Shown: in pieces, positions 9,901-17,313 of the stretch
Position numbering within the stretch: the stretch's first letter is position 1
Layout: each line of letters starts with the position of its first letter
IMG/VR virus record: IMGVR_UViG_3300020466_000014
Coordinates: 1-34,349 of that record
Source of the DNA: a virus
DNA: 34,349 nucleotides
Direction: 5' to 3' (one strand)
Notes under the pieces: model-generated
Seen by the model: only the letters and a program-made list of their open reading frames with translations
What the model was told of the DNA's origin: nothing
Databases searched by the model: none
Made by a program: the position numbers and the translations under genes

Positions 9901-10044
9901 TTTTGTATTAGCCTGTTTAGCATCGAAAGTGGCTTGCATCTGACGTATCGTCCGCTGCCCTTCCTCTCGGATCTTTCGTGATGTATCAGGTAGCTGTATA
10001 TTTTTAAATCCAGATGATTGGGCGTACCCTTTGAATTTAGACAT
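6931..10044 (-). CDS. Internal core protein, T7 gp15-like, with glucosaminidase domain
   Basis: 1037 residues (T7 gp15 is about 747). Residues 1-130 are helical and Gln/Lys/Arg-rich, and the central part is helical and charged. Residues about 755-880 read as a peptidoglycan glucosaminidase (FlgJ/LytG-type): HVIAAMWANETGWGKEVHGS with the probable catalytic Glu near 783, then NALFNIKAD, a Tyr-containing NYRNYDTPAQAVADF, and the terminal TDYATKIENIL helix. The last 150 residues are beta-rich with GPHLDMK, DYGIHDGRG and RFKFHHGR, which loosely recall an M23 metallopeptidase, but I would not call that securely. It probably lies in the capsid core and opens the wall during DNA ejection. It overlaps the next gene by ATGA. 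Confidence 0.85.
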   Translation of the reverse strand: MSKFKGYAQSSGFKNIQLPDTSRKIREEGQRTIRQMQATFDAKQANTKAVINALNDKYRVEEQNRQFVFDLETENRNQIRARMVENNKTINENNQTELRKSQQTYRALADLAPTLGKVAMKLEERADESGKKKGEELANTIALAGGSYADIQYIRDLDKAHIANDEKYRNIVKRLIENGASNDIINQIRNANSSVTYGLQKTMLVNAALDYPEALSQFETLPLLLADGTEGEITLGQARTMGDQYKDLVEAQQLRNRSDYIAQFQGKEDDPMVARYLYPKMIEAERANARGQAAEKLRRIQREDELQHREGFRTRFFDADGHASNLNFLAKSKYPRSDRQTMLKVYAEMAREGLWGSGPEAYDKLDELKTSPVTLKDQEAKPFGSLYKGDSGLYEIRAAIEAYDQETKTFKAREEQARKQRMQDDLLKFVVGLKEGSFDNNYSKELIAEAREMGLDTSDVQAVLSNRSSDAVQRRVLIPLLDEKVKNRTLKPADLDGITDQVILDRYQPYIEAIIEEAAAMPLNNEDVEKALSDELRKVLGDADYEKVLDTGFKYALADAQKLYNSNLGAPDPTSDPAARQRNALDAVVARIENQTEGSLFYVVNKGVSSDNAYFAKFDPASSEYIRPELGRPPAEILELVRDDNDYVLNSPVMSEGKARELATQIKSGKPYMIPTYIHQLADVTGYPAYEIINHQLHLQGIKDAKAEPTLVDNIRSSLSETPEIFSIFNTPSAQNINSVVSLTGNKVPFVRKDADGFTDIVTLARSQKVKGAHVIAAMWANETGWGKEVHGSNALFNIKADNRWKGDFTKTAHGNYRNYDTPAQAVADFPKFIASSGFYPLFEKATTPREMIYALTEGANKRYAEDTDYATKIENILRSQGVDLDQPFIEYDGPPTRDPNYSSKTIQHVYNVHSLGRNSSGPHLDMKQVDNPNTPEDETGAYYEYNDPEIREYIFVDDQELGMVPLPDVPMTGNWESHTVRGSNGYDYGIHDGRGIYINPPAKVVNSFRTSEGDDMMIIELPSGRRFKFHHGRSVL

Positions 10045-10063
10045 TTAGCTAGTTAGTTTTTAA

Positions 10064-11260
10064 TTATTCCCAAACCCCACTTGTACTTTTATAGCCACTA
10101 ACCTGATTTGCGATACCGGCAAGGCCAGTCATAGCGTTCGCAGCAGTGGTCCAAGCGGATTGGGTCATAGGTGCATTCTTGACAGGCTTAGGAGGTTTAA
10201 TTGGTTTAAGAGGATCAAGGAATACAGACTCAGGAAGCTCAATAGGACGTGGAATCTCAGGACCCATAGAAGGTTCAGACAGACGGTTATAGTGAGCTTG
10301 CATATCAGCAGCTTGTTGATCACGATTGATCTTCATCATGTTGCTCTTGAATGCAGACTTAGCACTGTCCATAGAAGCTTGCAGTTCTCTCAAGCCTTGG
10401 TTGTATTCTTGACGCTTATAATCAATATCGTTATCAATCTTGGCAGATTGAAGATCAGACACATTGATCGCATTAATCATCGTGTGATCAATCGACCTTG
10501 CCTGGATTCGGAATTGATTTTCAGCAGTCGCCATGTTTTGTACGATCTGTGCCTGTGATCGACCAGCAGCTGCAAGTACACTTTGAATAGCCTTACCAGC
10601 ACTTCTACCAGTTCCACGTGCACGAGCTTGCCCTTCGCCTAGCAAAGCTTTGACGGCATTCTCTTGTGCTGCGAATGCACTATCAATAGACTTGACTTGA
10701 TATTCAAGTTCGTTACGCCTACGTTGATTAGCGGCATTGCCAATAGCGTAGTTACGTTCTCTATTTAGATCAGCCTTTTGAAAAGCAGAAGTATCAAGAG
10801 CTTGGTATAGATCACGTGTCATCCCTTCCTTTTGGAAGTTCATAGAGATCTGAGCTTCGTTAAAGGAACGTGTTGCCTCTTCCTGGGCAATAACTGAAGA
10901 AAGCGTATTAAGTGCAATTTGCTCCTCAAACTGCTCTTCAGATCTATTGAAAGCAGCGACAGCATTTTTGTATTCGTATTCACGAAGGTGGTTTTGATGC
11001 TGCCATGATTGTTCAGCCAGCTCAGTTTTGTATTGACGTACGTTTTCAGCTTGACGACGTTGAACGTCTACAGCTGTTTTTGAATACTCATACTTACGGA
11101 GAGATGATTCCCAATCAAATTCGTATAGTTTTTTGGCTTGCTCGTATTGTGCTTTAGCTGCTTTTTCAGCTTTATTGTTTGCGTCGTTAGCTCCTAAGAC
11201 ACCCATACCGATGCCAAGAACATTCAACCCAACACTAGCAGCAGCCCATCCAGCTGGCAT
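10064..11260 (-). CDS. Internal core protein, T7 gp14-like
   Basis: 398 residues. The N-terminus is a hydrophobic Gly/Ala stretch (WAAASVGLNVLGIGMGVLGA, residues 5-24) followed by about 300 residues of almost uninterrupted Gln/Glu/Lys/Arg-rich helix, then a Pro/Lys-rich linker (PLKPIKPPKPVK about residue 345) and a short hydrophobic C-terminus. A membrane-seeking N-terminus with a long coiled coil fits gp14, which inserts into the outer membrane at ejection. T7 gp14 is only about 196 residues, so this is a long version. It lies between tail tube B and the gp15-like gene in the standard T7 order, four bases after the former. Assignment rests mainly on synteny. Confidence 0.75.
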   Translation of the reverse strand: MPAGWAAASVGLNVLGIGMGVLGANDANNKAEKAAKAQYEQAKKLYEFDWESSLRKYEYSKTAVDVQRRQAENVRQYKTELAEQSWQHQNHLREYEYKNAVAAFNRSEEQFEEQIALNTLSSVIAQEEATRSFNEAQISMNFQKEGMTRDLYQALDTSAFQKADLNRERNYAIGNAANQRRRNELEYQVKSIDSAFAAQENAVKALLGEGQARARGTGRSAGKAIQSVLAAAGRSQAQIVQNMATAENQFRIQARSIDHTMINAINVSDLQSAKIDNDIDYKRQEYNQGLRELQASMDSAKSAFKSNMMKINRDQQAADMQAHYNRLSEPSMGPEIPRPIELPESVFLDPLKPIKPPKPVKNAPMTQSAWTTAANAMTGLAGIANQVSGYKSTSGVWE

Positions 11261-11263
11261 AAT

Positions 11264-13726
11264 TTACATTCTCCTATAAAATCTTGGGGAATAAGAACCT
11301 TCCCACATCATTGAAATTAGTGACACAGGAAAAGGTGTATCACTGTAAAGTCGAACAGAGACATTTTCCGACCTTTGGTGCAGCGGCACCGTAAATACGT
11401 TCTGTTCTTCTAGTGGTACGTCATCAGCAAGGTAGTAGTTGGCATCCAAAGATGGAATGACATCAGTCCACTCAGAACGACCCTTAGCTTTGATTTTGAA
11501 AGCAAGACCACTTGACTGACCAACTGAAAACTTCATCCTTGCAATAGTGACGTTAGCGGTGAAGTCTGTCTCTTTACCTTGTGGATCCATTGAAAAATAG
11601 ATGGTAGGCAACTCCACATCATAGGTAAATTTATAACCTACAATTACATCAGACGCCTGAGAAGTTAGATCTTTGCCAGGCACAAGGAAATAAGGACCTG
11701 TACCGTCAGAACCCCTAGTGGGGCTAATAGTAAAACCAGATTCTGTGACACCATTGAAGTTATTAGTACCACTACCTTTGATAATAAGTACAGGTGACAG
11801 AGACGTTAGATCGTCAAACGGCAAATAACACTTGGACTCCTTAGTAGAGGAGTCATAGGTAACAGAAGATGCAACAGCATACATGTCAACATAAGGGTTG
11901 ATTTGCTGCCCATCACTGTTGACAAGGATCTGATCTTCAGGTGTTTGTGTGAGGCTTGCAGTCAATAGGATGTACTTACCGCTGTCTTTAACGACGCAGT
12001 ACATACGATCATTATCAACAACAACGTTATGCACGGTGCCAGGTAGATACCAGCGATACCATGATTGAACAAGGATCTCTTGACCGTTTGTGTAAGTACG
12101 GTAGAACCAAATGTAATTACTAGAAGGACCATACAAAGCAATAAAGCTGTTGGACGGGCTAGCAATCATGTCTTCAACAGTGTCTGGCACCCACTCAGAG
12201 ACCACACGGCTGATGTCAACAACGATTGGATTCTCTTGAGAACCTCGTGTTTGCATGCCAAAGATACGTGAGTATCCAGGGGTCTTACTGATAAATGCCA
12301 AGCTATTGCCTACGTCAACAGGATCAATGTCGGGATCCATTTCATAGTTAGAGATACCTCTAATGATCGCTGATGTAGGTGTCAACACCTGATCATCAGA
12401 GAACATGATGAACTGCTGTGCTTTACTAAACAGAATCAGACCCTGAGCTGTAGGTGTTACAGCGTGGAGAACTGCAGGCTTGATGCTTGAACAGTTGATA
12501 TCAAGGGGGTCAGCATCAGTCTGAGCAAGAGCAGAGATGTGATAGAAGTTGAAGAATTCACCAGTCTGACTCATAGACACATTGTCTGAAGTCAGGAAGC
12601 CAAGCCTATTGTTGTGGAAGAATGCCTGTTGAATTTTGTTGTCTACAAAACTGGGATGACTATTCGTAGTGTCATCACCCACAAGGCGTGCTGTATAGGC
12701 TACGGGTTGGAAGACAAAGGTATTCAGAGCGGTATTAACCAGCTCGTGTGGCATCGTCGTGACATTAAGTCCATTTGACATTCCATAACCAAGAGTTTCT
12801 TCCCAAAACCCTGGACCCGAAGTGCCATCATTAGCTACAAACTTAGCGTAGTAAGTATCACTAGCAGACTCTGTATTGATAATTTTGACCAGTCTGTTTT
12901 GGATGGACTGCTCAGCAAGTTTACTTACATTCTCAACTTGATCGGAAAATGCTTGGAGAAGAGTTGAGTCTTTACCACCTATAGCTGTGACAGTGACAGC
13001 TGTAGTGCTCACCAATTCAAGACTGGTGTCAAGCCTAGTAACAGTCAGACCAGAGATGTTTAGGTTGTTGATACCTGTCTCTAGGTCAGTAAGGATATCG
13101 TCAGCAGCCAGTGCTTTGTTAGCACCAGTCGTACCAAAGTTATCAGCATTACGAGTTAGCTTCGTGAATGATTGACTGCCAATGGTAACTGTGTAGTTAG
13201 CACTGTATTCAACACCTGTCAGTTTGACCGTATGTTGAAGACCTGAGGTGTAGGCAGGGTCAGCATTCTTGGTTACAGTAAATGTCGAATTGGTGATGAT
13301 CGACGTGTCTTGTACGGTAAGTACGCTGTAATTTTTTTTGGTAGTATTTAGGTACGCTGTGGGGTTGTAATTACTGACGCCGTTGTTGGAGTAAGTAACT
13401 GTAGCTTTAACATAGTTACCGTTGCTATCAGCAATGGCATTCCAAATGTGGATATCAGTACCAGCAATACAACCAATGTATCGTTCATCATTGTCACGAT
13501 TGATGTAGAACCATTTAGCATTATCTAATGCTGTTGATGAAAAAGCAGAACCACCAGTGTCCTTTAGAACATCTAGATATTTAAAACCTGGACGTTTAAC
13601 AAGTCCAAAGGTTGGGTCAGGGTAAGCATTAAGACACTCACGTACCTGACCTGGAAGTTTCTTAGAATCAGGTTGGCGACTAACACCACCTAGAAAGTTG
13701 TTTATTCGTTGTGTTACTGCTGCCAT
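11264..13726 (-). CDS. Tail tubular protein B, T7 gp12-like (nozzle)
   Basis: 820 residues, close to T7 gp12 (about 794). The N-terminus, with NNFLGGVSRQPDSKKLPGQV then NAYPDPTFGLVKRPG, is the hallmark start of phage tail tube B/nozzle proteins. The rest is beta-rich. In the virion it forms the hexameric nozzle below the tail tube A gatekeeper ring. The gene is joined to tail tube A as TAATG, sharing position 13726, implying coupled translation. I see no truncation. Confidence 0.92.
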   Translation of the reverse strand: MAAVTQRINNFLGGVSRQPDSKKLPGQVRECLNAYPDPTFGLVKRPGFKYLDVLKDTGGSAFSSTALDNAKWFYINRDNDERYIGCIAGTDIHIWNAIADSNGNYVKATVTYSNNGVSNYNPTAYLNTTKKNYSVLTVQDTSIITNSTFTVTKNADPAYTSGLQHTVKLTGVEYSANYTVTIGSQSFTKLTRNADNFGTTGANKALAADDILTDLETGINNLNISGLTVTRLDTSLELVSTTAVTVTAIGGKDSTLLQAFSDQVENVSKLAEQSIQNRLVKIINTESASDTYYAKFVANDGTSGPGFWEETLGYGMSNGLNVTTMPHELVNTALNTFVFQPVAYTARLVGDDTTNSHPSFVDNKIQQAFFHNNRLGFLTSDNVSMSQTGEFFNFYHISALAQTDADPLDINCSSIKPAVLHAVTPTAQGLILFSKAQQFIMFSDDQVLTPTSAIIRGISNYEMDPDIDPVDVGNSLAFISKTPGYSRIFGMQTRGSQENPIVVDISRVVSEWVPDTVEDMIASPSNSFIALYGPSSNYIWFYRTYTNGQEILVQSWYRWYLPGTVHNVVVDNDRMYCVVKDSGKYILLTASLTQTPEDQILVNSDGQQINPYVDMYAVASSVTYDSSTKESKCYLPFDDLTSLSPVLIIKGSGTNNFNGVTESGFTISPTRGSDGTGPYFLVPGKDLTSQASDVIVGYKFTYDVELPTIYFSMDPQGKETDFTANVTIARMKFSVGQSSGLAFKIKAKGRSEWTDVIPSLDANYYLADDVPLEEQNVFTVPLHQRSENVSVRLYSDTPFPVSLISMMWEGSYSPRFYRRM

Positions 13727-14334
13727 TAGCGATACAAGGCTTGATAGGGTTTGTAACTGATATATGCGTTGTTACCTCTCGGATGTCCGAAGAAGGTGTA
13801 GTCACCTTGATTACATTCGTACTCCAAAGCCATCGCACGGTTGTACGCTTCCTTTTGGCTAAGCATTTGGAATTGAGTTGTATCTCCAACAATCCGAGAA
13901 GAAACAATTGAAGCAGCTCTAGCTACAATGTAATCTTGAATTGGTGTAGGAAGATCAACCCAATCAAACAACCAGACAACATCACACTTAACCTTATCTG
14001 TGAAGGCATACGTGTGCTCGACCTTATCGTAAAGCTTGCCGTTTCTCCGAACTACATCCATAGTTGTGTACTCGGGTGCAAGGTCTAGTTGCAGTACGTT
14101 GTTAGGAATTAGGATTTCGTTATTGGTGTCAGGGGTGAACTCGTAATCGTATTCAATGTTGTAGCTCCATCCTTCAGCCTGGACTTCTTGAGACACCTGT
14201 AAAAGGGTGCTATAAGCAATCGCAACGTCCGGGTTGGTTTGATCAAGAGTAGTCACAGGCGCTTGACCACATGACTGCAGTATTTGATTTACAGCAGGTA
14301 GTTCCTGTGCAGAATTAGTGGTAGGAAAAGCCAT
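13726..14334 (-). CDS. Tail tubular protein A, T7 gp11-like (gatekeeper)
   Basis: 202 residues; T7 gp11 is about 196. ELPAVNQILQSCGQAPVTTLD (read in two parts, residues 11-31) and the QVSQEVQAEGWSYN helix are typical of tail tube A proteins, as is YIVARAASIVSSRIVGD in the second half. It forms the ring between the portal and the tube B nozzle. It is the first gene after the capsid gene's terminator, so it must be read by readthrough or from another promoter. The stop shares a base with the tube B start. Confidence 0.93.
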   Translation of the reverse strand: MAFPTTNSAQELPAVNQILQSCGQAPVTTLDQTNPDVAIAYSTLLQVSQEVQAEGWSYNIEYDYEFTPDTNNEILIPNNVLQLDLAPEYTTMDVVRRNGKLYDKVEHTYAFTDKVKCDVVWLFDWVDLPTPIQDYIVARAASIVSSRIVGDTTQFQMLSQKEAYNRAMALEYECNQGDYTFFGHPRGNNAYISYKPYQALYR

Positions 14335-14340
14335 ATAATT

Positions 14341-14367
14341 AAAAAAAAGGGACCCCGAAGGATCCCC
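14341..14367 (-). terminator. Rho-independent terminator after the major capsid gene
   Basis: On the minus strand GGGATCC-TTCG-GGGTCCC (14366-14349, one G-U pair) is followed directly by eight T residues (14348-14341). A 7-bp GC-rich stem with a UUCG tetraloop and a U tract is a textbook intrinsic terminator. It lies between the capsid stop (14383) and the tail tube A start, the place of T-phi in T7, and would set a high capsid-to-tail transcript ratio. Confidence 0.92.
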
Positions 14368-14382
14368 ATAAAGAACGAATTA

Positions 14383-15507
14383 TCAGAATGCAGAAGGAGC
14401 AGTAGCACCGACATACAGTTCACAAGCGGCAGCAGGGTTCAGATAGTCTGCACCCATGGCCAAACGACCCAGAATCACGTCACCCTGATAAATCACGGAC
14501 ACGTCATTACTGGTTACTTGGACCTGAGGACCGATAGCTTCAACACAACCGGCTGCTTCCTTTTGGAAGATCAGACCAGCAGACACAGAACCGAACTCAG
14601 AGGCAGTTCCGTAGTCGTTATTGATGCCGGTAGTAGCACCGGAAGCATCTTCCACAGCAGGGTTCACGAAGTCACCAGTGTTACCAGGATCAGTCTGACC
14701 AGTCGTACCGCCGTACTTGGTGCCATAACGGCCAAGGAACGGGATGTTCATGGACTTGTAGATCTTGATACCAGCGATCTCGATGATGCCGTTGCCGCCC
14801 TGAAGAGCGCCACCCTGTGCATCACGGTTCACCAGTCCGTTGGAACCAACAGCCTGGATCAATTCGTAGTATTGACGTGGGTTGAGAACCCCCACACGCC
14901 CGTCCTGCGAGATGCCTTTCTCATCCATAGCAGCGGCAGCGTCATAGAACGCAGTAACCAGAGCAGAGGAGGAGAATGCATCAGATTCATTGGTAGAAGA
15001 ACCAACACGAATCTGAGTACCACCAGGCTCAACGAAGTTGGTCTTGGTGATAGGAGATGCCTGACGTGCACCGCGAGCAATAGCGCGGAAGATCAGACGA
15101 TCATATTTCTCAGCAAGTGCATATCCGATCTTACGAGATACTTCAGAGCGCAGATCATAGTGCGCCAGAGTTTCATCGAGATCATACAAAAATGCACTGG
15201 AGATGAGAAGATCATCAACGGTGATAGTCTTCTCAGCCACCGGGGGTGCACCGTCGGTGTTACCGAGGATTGCATTTCCGGGGGTGTGGTACTCAGCCGT
15301 CGTACGACCGGTGTAGATGAACTGAAGAGACTTACCATTCTTCAGCGTACGCTTCATGACAAGGTCACGAGCGATCGCATTTTGCTGGAAGCCTTTGAAC
15401 ATCTCGCCGGAAAACAGCTTGAGATATAGGGCACGAGAATCACCCGTGCTATTAGATTGACCTGGCCGTGTAAGATTAGTGACCAGAGTAGAATTTTGTT
15501 GTGCCAT
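14383..15507 (-). CDS. Major capsid protein, T7 gp10-like
   Basis: 374 residues (T7 gp10A about 345). The N-terminal LTRPGQSNSTGDSRALYLK and FSGEMFKGFQQNAIARD, the hexapeptide-like IYTGRTTAEYHTPG and the TITVDDLLISSAFLYDLDE helix are typical of T7-group HK97-fold capsid proteins. Residues 230-300 carry a Gly/Thr-rich insertion (GGTTGQTDPGNTGDF) that may be surface exposed. Its own structured leader lies upstream and a UUCG terminator downstream, so it is probably the most highly expressed late gene. The start is an ATG in TTAATGGC with no clear Shine-Dalgarno. Confidence 0.95.
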   Translation of the reverse strand: MAQQNSTLVTNLTRPGQSNSTGDSRALYLKLFSGEMFKGFQQNAIARDLVMKRTLKNGKSLQFIYTGRTTAEYHTPGNAILGNTDGAPPVAEKTITVDDLLISSAFLYDLDETLAHYDLRSEVSRKIGYALAEKYDRLIFRAIARGARQASPITKTNFVEPGGTQIRVGSSTNESDAFSSSALVTAFYDAAAAMDEKGISQDGRVGVLNPRQYYELIQAVGSNGLVNRDAQGGALQGGNGIIEIAGIKIYKSMNIPFLGRYGTKYGGTTGQTDPGNTGDFVNPAVEDASGATTGINNDYGTASEFGSVSAGLIFQKEAAGCVEAIGPQVQVTSNDVSVIYQGDVILGRLAMGADYLNPAAACELYVGATAPSAF

Positions 15508-15650
15508 TAATAGGAGTAAGTGTTTTTATAACCGACTCCAAGATCTTGGAAATTTTTTGTTGTGGTCTATCCCACCGTCTAGACGGCTAAGGGTATCCTC
15601 GTAAGGGCCAAAGCCAATACTGGCGGGAGGACTTGCACCTCCCTGTAAGC
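15508..15650 (-). promoter_or_regulatory. Capsid-gene leader with several dyads
   Basis: This 143-base gap before the capsid gene contains no ORF I can support. It holds a perfect 14-bp palindrome TCCAAGATCTTGGA (15537-15550), a perfect 12-bp palindrome CCGTCTAGACGG, a short GTGG/CCAC hairpin between them, an A6 run, and a TATAAA box near 15525-15530. A late phage promoter and 5' UTR are expected here by analogy with phi10 of T7, but I cannot identify the promoter consensus. Confidence 0.5.
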
Positions 15651-15663
15651 TTACTTAACCAGT
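15619..15663 (-). other. Compact folded element with a tRNA T-arm-like hairpin
   Basis: On the minus strand ACTGG (15663-15659) can pair with CCAGT (15623-15619). Inside lie a palindrome GTAAGCTTAC (15645-15654) and a 6-bp hairpin GGGAGG-TGCAAGT-CCTCCC (15643-15625). The 7-nt loop matches a tRNA T loop except G for the second T. No acceptor stem, D-arm or CCA end was found, so it is not a whole tRNA. It overlaps the stop codon of the 36-residue ORF. Confidence 0.45.
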
Positions 15664-15761
15664 TGTTTGTAAACTACACCACGATAACGAAGAGCATCAA
15701 CTTTATAGTTTTCTGCTTTCTTCTTAGCGTTTGCGATGTAGCGGATAACGATGTTGGACAT
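15651..15761 (-). CDS. Small conserved-looking protein with YRGV motif
   Basis: 36 residues: ATG at 15761, TAA at 15651. A Lys-rich helix (IANAKKKAENY) is followed by LRYRGVVYKQ. The YRGV-x-Y motif occurs in small cyanobacterial and cyanophage proteins of the DUF4278 type, so I think the ORF is real although very short. It lies between psbA and the capsid gene, where cyanopodoviruses often carry tiny genes. No function can be read. Its stop codon lies in the folded element at 15619-15663. Confidence 0.55.
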   Translation of the reverse strand: MSNIVIRYIANAKKKAENYKVDALRYRGVVYKQLVK

Positions 15762-15780
15762 AAGTTCGTACCTGAATAAA

Positions 15781-15804
15781 CCTAAGCCCCGTTCCATGCT
15801 TAGG
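15781..15804 (-). terminator. Hairpin, weak terminator candidate
   Basis: CCTAAGC (15804-15798) and GCTTAGG (15787-15781) form a 7-bp stem with a 10-nt loop, followed on the minus strand by TTTATTC. It lies between two small ORFs downstream of psbA. The U tract is short, so it could be an mRNA-stabilising 3' end rather than a terminator. Confidence 0.45.
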
Positions 15805-15807
15805 AGG

Positions 15808-15972
15808 TCATGCGTCCAACTCTGCCTCCAACACCATACGATTGAACTGTGTCTCTAAAAACTCAATATCAATCTGTTCTTGTGGACGACCACCAGACCA
15901 GTTTCTTTTGTATTCTTTTAAAGCGTCCCTGATAATACGGGCAGCACCATCGTCGATGGAGAGATCAAACAT
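15808..15972 (-). CDS. Small acidic protein downstream of psbA, unknown function
   Basis: 54 residues from the ATG at 15972 to TGA at 15808. Residues 1-25 (FDLSIDDGAARIIRDALKEY) and 33-54 (EQIDIEFLETQFNRMVLEAE) both look like amphipathic helices joined by a WSGGRPQ turn. It starts 20 bases after the psbA stop and is probably on the same transcript. I do not recognise a named family. The coding character (helical heptads, no odd codons) supports a real gene. Confidence 0.65.
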   Translation of the reverse strand: MFDLSIDDGAARIIRDALKEYKRNWSGGRPQEQIDIEFLETQFNRMVLEAELDA

Positions 15973-15992
15973 TGGATGAACGTACGAATTAG

Positions 15993-17069
15993 TTAGCCAA
16001 TGGCAGGTGCCATAAGTGCCACGGGAGTTGACTCCACGGATGCAAGGTCAAGCGGGAAGTTATGTGCATTCCGCTCGTGCATCACCTCAAAGCCGAGGTT
16101 GGCACGGTTGAGAATGTCAGCCCATGTGTTCACCACATGACCTTGACTCTCAGTAATGGATTGATTGAAGTTAAATCCGTTGAGGTTGAAGGCCATGGTG
16201 CTGACGCCGAGGGCGGCAAACCAGATGCCAACAACCGGCCAAGCTGCGAGGAAGAAATGCAGCGACCGAGAGTTGTTAAAAGATGCATATTGAAAAATCA
16301 ATCGTCCGAAGTAGCCATGAGCGGCGACGATGTTGTATGTCTCTTCCTCTTGTCCAAATTTGTAGCCATTGTTCAACGAAACAGTTTCAGTCGTTTCACG
16401 GACAAGCGAAGAAGTAACAAGACTTCCATGCATAGCCGAGAACAAAGAACCACCAAATACACCAGCAACTCCCAACATGTGAAAGGGGTGCATGAGGATG
16501 TTATGTTCCGCTTGAAAAACAAGCATGTAATTAAAAGTACCGGAAATGCCAAGAGGCATACCGTCTGAAAAACTACCTTGTCCAAAAGGATAAACAAGGA
16601 AGACAGCAGTCGCCGCAGCGACCGGAGCAGAGTAAGCAACACAAATCCAAGGGCGCATCCCTAGTCGATAGCTAAGTTCCCATTCGCGTCCCATGTAAGC
16701 AAAGACGCCAATGAGGAAGTGGAACACGACAAGTTGGTATGGACCCCCGTTGTAGAGCCATTCATTAAGTGTATTAGCTTCCCAAATTGGGTAGAAGTGA
16801 AGTCCGATGGCATTGCTGCTCGGAACGACGGCTCCCGATATGATGTTGTTTCCCCACATGAGGGATCCGGATACTGGTTCTCTGATTCCATCAATGTCTA
16901 CAGGTGGTGCTGCAACGAATGCAGTTACAAAACAAATAGTGGCAGCCAGCAAGCAAGGAATCATCAAGATTCCAAACCAGCCAACATAAAGTCGATTGTT
17001 AGTTGAGGTTACCCAGGAGCAAAACTCATCCCAGGTAGACCTCTGTTGTTGTTGAAGTACAGCGGTCAT
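15993..17069 (-). CDS. psbA: Photosystem II D1 protein
   Basis: Full-length D1, 358 residues against 360 in hosts. It carries the tyrosine-Z region ([15 protein letters not shown], Tyr160 here), the quinone and heme/chlorophyll-ligand helices ([14 protein letters not shown]), and the C-terminal manganese-cluster ligands in [13 protein letters not shown], followed by a 15-residue tail that the host protease CtpA would remove. The residue equivalent to position 130 is Glu ([11 protein letters not shown]), the high-light D1 form in cyanobacteria. Phage psbA replaces rapidly turned-over host D1 so that photosynthesis continues during infection. It lies between the hli cassette and the capsid gene and has a structured leader. 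No intron or frameshift is seen. Confidence 0.98.
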   Translation of the reverse strand: MTAVLQQQQRSTWDEFCSWVTSTNNRLYVGWFGILMIPCLLAATICFVTAFVAAPPVDIDGIREPVSGSLMWGNNIISGAVVPSSNAIGLHFYPIWEANTLNEWLYNGGPYQLVVFHFLIGVFAYMGREWELSYRLGMRPWICVAYSAPVAAATAVFLVYPFGQGSFSDGMPLGISGTFNYMLVFQAEHNILMHPFHMLGVAGVFGGSLFSAMHGSLVTSSLVRETTETVSLNNGYKFGQEEETYNIVAAHGYFGRLIFQYASFNNSRSLHFFLAAWPVVGIWFAALGVSTMAFNLNGFNFNQSITESQGHVVNTWADILNRANLGFEVMHERNAHNFPLDLASVESTPVALMAPAIG

Positions 17070-17071
17070 TA

Positions 17072-17116
17072 AAAGTGCGGGGTAAATGTTTCCAAAGGTA
17101 TGTATTTGAGCACTTT
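17072..17116 (-). promoter_or_regulatory. psbA leader hairpin abutting the start codon
   Basis: AAAGTGC (17116-17110) can pair with GCACTTT (17078-17072), a 7-bp perfect stem with a 31-nt loop whose 3' arm ends two bases before the psbA ATG. No Shine-Dalgarno is visible in front of the ATG. The layout recalls the published PhotoRC RNA motifs found upstream of psbA in marine cyanobacteria and cyanophages; membership is my inference. Confidence 0.5.
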
Positions 17117-17121
17117 AATGA

Positions 17122-17154
17122 AGCCCTCCCAAGGCTCACGTCCAGTGGAGGGCT
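17122..17154 (-). terminator. GC-rich hairpin between the hli cassette and psbA
   Basis: AGCCCTCC (17154-17147) pairs perfectly with GGAGGGCT (17129-17122) around a 17-nt loop. It follows the last small hli-cassette gene by 9 bases and precedes the psbA start-codon hairpin by 5. The downstream TTCATTAAAG is not a good U tract, so it may be a processing site or part of the psbA leader instead of a terminator. Confidence 0.5.
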
Positions 17155-17163
17155 GTAACTTAA

Positions 17164-17313
17164 CTACTTTTTCTTAGCAGTCTTAGCGGAGCGTTTAAAG
17201 TTCGCAGCCGTGGGTGCTCCTTTAGAACCAGGCTTCCTCATTTTTTCACCACTGCCAGCAGCGATACGCTTACGCTTAGCGTGGATGTTTGCATACAATC
17301 CTCGCTTAGCCAT
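17164..17313 (-). CDS. Small basic protein (YANIHAKRKR type)
   Basis: 49 residues, ATG at 17313 and TAG at 17164. It begins KRGLYANIHAKRKRIAAGSG and continues EKMRKPGSKGAPTAANFKRS with a poly-Lys tail. This pattern recurs in small phage and cyanophage proteins of unknown function. Strong positive charge suggests nucleic-acid binding or a virion role, but this is inference. It begins on the A of the preceding stop (TGATG), so it is translationally coupled. It is the last gene of a four-gene chain that includes hli. Confidence 0.75.
   Translation of the reverse strand: MAKRGLYANIHAKRKRIAAGSGEKMRKPGSKGAPTAANFKRSAKTAKKK

Noticed and set aside
14518-15429. 303-codon open frame on the plus strand opposite the capsid gene
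   Set aside because: It lies wholly antisense to a clear capsid gene, has no ribosome site or domain, and is explained by the codon bias of that gene.
15619-15663. A functional tRNA near the capsid gene
   Set aside because: The T-arm-like hairpin has no D-arm, anticodon arm or full acceptor stem at proper spacing.
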